From a virus: 27,741 nt of DNA. The stretch is taken from the IMG/VR virus record IMGVR_UViG_3300025430_000092, positions 1 to 27,741 of that record, one strand, 5' to 3'. Numbering within the stretch: position 1 is the first letter of the stretch; every line of letters begins with the position of its first letter. Shown here in pieces: positions 26,419-27,741 of this stretch. Position numbers and translations under genes: made by a program. The notes under the pieces were generated by a model. That model did not search any database. It was given only the letters and a program-made list of their open reading frames with translations, and was not told where the DNA came from.

Positions 26419-27108
26419 ATGCACTCGAACCCTAACGTCAAACCAATCGCTTGGTCACACTCCGCCCTCAAAGACTTTGAAGGATGCGCAAGGCGCTACC
26501 ATGAAACTAAGATACTGAAGAAGTATCCGTTCGTAGAGTCCGAGGAAATGAAGTATGGAAACCTACTGCACAAAGCGGTGGAGAACTACATCAAAGGCTC
26601 AGCGGATTTGGACGAGAGGTTTGCGTTCATGCGCCCCATTGTGGACAAGCTAAAGGCTAAGAAAGGACGCGTGTCAGCCGAGACTAAGATGGCGCTCACC
26701 GCTAACCTTGAACCTTGTGATTGGTTTGATAAACGTGTTTGGGTAAGAGGGATTGCGGACATGCTAATCATTGACGATGAAGATCTAACCGCATGGGTAG
26801 TTGACTGGAAGACTGGCAACAACAAGTACCCCGATAGGGATCAGTTGGCGCTTATGGCGTGCATGGTGTTTAAGCTACATCCGCACATCAGGAAAGTAAA
26901 CGCCGCCTTGATGTTTGTGTTGAAAGATGATATGGTTAAGATGTCTATGACGCATGAGGAATCAGGTGCGAAGTGGTGGGAGTTTCGTGAGCGCTACCGC
27001 AAGTTGCTTGACTGCGTAACCGCAGATGTATGGAACCCCACACAGACCCCGCTTTGTGGATGGTGCCCGGTCAAGACATGTGAATTTAATACTAAACGAA
27101 AAGATTGA
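26419..27108 (+). CDS. RecB/Cas4-like PD-(D/E)xK nuclease with Fe-S cysteines
   Basis: The 229-aa protein has the order of the PDDEXK_1 group: SHSALKDFEGCARRYH (Cys23), YGNLLHKAVENY (His51), VRGIADMLIID (Asp114), WVVDWKTG (Asp129, Lys131), and RDQLALMA (Gln142). The C-terminus has LCGWCPVKTC (Cys213, Cys216, Cys221). Four Cys spaced C-...-CxxCx4C fit the [4Fe-4S] cluster of Cas4 and AddB-type nucleases. It is expected to resect DNA ends for recombination or host DNA degradation. AGGAAAACT precedes the ATG. It may supply exonuclease functions that the polymerase lacks. Confidence 0.88.
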   Translation: MHSNPNVKPIAWSHSALKDFEGCARRYHETKILKKYPFVESEEMKYGNLLHKAVENYIKGSADLDERFAFMRPIVDKLKAKKGRVSAETKMALTANLEPCDWFDKRVWVRGIADMLIIDDEDLTAWVVDWKTGNNKYPDRDQLALMACMVFKLHPHIRKVNAALMFVLKDDMVKMSMTHEESGAKWWEFRERYRKLLDCVTADVWNPTQTPLCGWCPVKTCEFNTKRKD

Positions 27109-27129
27109 CACCCGTTGAAAGGAAACAAA

Positions 27130-27369
27130 ATGGTTACACGCAAACGTGATTACAAAAAAGAATACAAACGTGATTTGGAAACCGGCAAGTCCGGGCCGGG
27201 TTCTGACCAACATGAGCGCCAACGTGCACGCAGGATGTACGACAAGGAAGGCATCGACAGAACAGGCAAAGACATTGATCACGTTAAACCACTACGCAAA
27301 GGCGGTAAGTCAACCAAGGGTAACTTAAGACTGCGTTCAAGGAGTAACAATCAAGGTGACAACAAGTGA
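27130..27369 (+). CDS. Small HNH-type nuclease-like protein, 79 aa
   Basis: The ATG at 27130 follows AAAGGAAACAAA. The basic N-terminal half (RKRDYKKEYKRDLETGKSGP) contacts DNA, and the second half reads DIDHVKPLRKGGKSTKGNLR followed by LRSRSNNQGDNK. This matches the HNH pattern DH..PL..GG....NL......N without zinc-binding Cys. Similar 70-80 aa proteins occur in many phages, sometimes near the replication genes. Its stop overlaps the following GTG start. Confidence 0.75.
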   Translation: MVTRKRDYKKEYKRDLETGKSGPGSDQHERQRARRMYDKEGIDRTGKDIDHVKPLRKGGKSTKGNLRLRSRSNNQGDNK

Positions 27370-27686
27370 TAAAAATAGGTACGACAGTTAACAATGTAAC
27401 GCCCGTTTATACTTTTGCAAGTGACGTATCTATACATCCGTATCAGATAAATGAAACCGCAAGTTGTCTACAAGAACATGAGCTTGCGGGTTCACTATTT
27501 GAAATGAAGATAGATGATGTGATTAACTTGTGGTTAGCTAAATACGGCAACGAATGGGTAGATGTTTTTGAAGTTAAGCATGACAGTTATTACAAATATG
27601 TTTACGCAAGACTTAAAGCAGTAAGCGAACTAGAACAACACTACTTAACAGACCGCTCGAAGTTTGTATGTAGGAAACCAGATTAA
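27366..27686 (+). CDS. Unknown 106-aa protein with GTG start
   Basis: GTG at 27366 overlaps the previous stop (GTGA), and AAGGTGACAACAA stands in front. The protein starts MIKIGTTVNNVTPVYTFASD and becomes helical with INLWLAKYGNEWVDV and VYARLKAVSELEQHYL. It is soluble and not recognised. The AT-rich base use is like that of the small early genes. Confidence 0.65.
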   Translation: MIKIGTTVNNVTPVYTFASDVSIHPYQINETASCLQEHELAGSLFEMKIDDVINLWLAKYGNEWVDVFEVKHDSYYKYVYARLKAVSELEQHYLTDRSKFVCRKPD

Positions 27687-27702
27687 AACAAAGGAGAAGT
27701 AA

Positions 27703-27741
27703 ATGGCAAAAATAAAAACAGTAACAATGAACTCGACGCAA
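27703..27741 (+). CDS. Start of a further gene, cut by the window edge
   Basis: AAAGGAGAAGTAA precedes an ATG that reads MAKIKTVTMNSTQ before the window ends. This is too short to identify. The good RBS makes a real gene likely, and the position after the nucleases suggests replication or recombination. Confidence 0.7.
   Translation, partial: MAKIKTVTMNSTQ

Noticed and set aside
1-27741. CRISPR arrays, IS elements, integrase or att sites
   Set aside because: No regularly spaced repeats, transposase or integrase motifs were found on either strand. The only tandem repeats are the two inside genes.

Overview
The window is a piece of a tailed double-stranded DNA bacteriophage (Caudoviricetes) at moderate GC. 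It holds a complete head-packaging block, a phage-type family A DNA polymerase, several phage nucleases and many small tightly packed genes with strong AAGGAG-type ribosome binding sites. It contains no rRNA, ribosomal protein, tRNA or integrase. Gene content (cpn10-like head-block gene, Mu gpT-like capsid protein, MoxR/VWA pair) resembles phages of aquatic, probably freshwater, Gram-negative bacteria. That habitat and the host are inference; nothing in the sequence fixes them.

Layout. From 1 to about 10.6 kb all genes run on the minus strand and form the late virion block. In transcription order (right to left) they are small terminase, large terminase, portal with a Gln-rich repetitive tail, a 64-aa protein, a GroES/cpn10-like protein, a scaffold-like coiled-coil protein, a 152-aa protein, a capsid-decoration-like protein carrying an inserted beta-rich domain, and the major capsid protein. 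After a terminator come a free-standing GIY-YIG homing endonuclease with its own promoter, a probable gene remnant, and two further virion proteins, the last cut by the window edge. A 473-bp divergent control region (10621-11093) separates this block from the plus-strand genes.

From 11.1 to 16.4 kb the plus strand carries a run of small, mostly unrecognised early-type genes. They are punctuated by a family of look-alike hairpins with a CTGGGGT arm, several with U-tracts, and by a promoter at 12946-12974 with a palindrome in its spacer. From 16.4 to 20 kb a new promoter with two palindromes precedes a MoxR-like AAA+ ATPase, a 67-aa protein, a VWA protein with an N-terminal HExxH metallopeptidase-like domain, and a 291-aa helical protein.

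From 20 kb to the right edge lie small genes and the DNA-metabolism set: a winged-helix-like protein, a VRR-NUC nuclease, DNA polymerase A (3'-5' exonuclease plus polymerase, Leu at the position equivalent to E. coli 762), a mini metallopeptidase, a RecB/Cas4-like nuclease with four Cys, and a small HNH protein. A 170-nt untranslated stretch at 21188-21360 can form a strong H-type pseudoknot followed by an RBS-sequestering element. I regard it as the best candidate for an undescribed element. All folds and family names come from reading the sequence by eye; no search or folding program was run.
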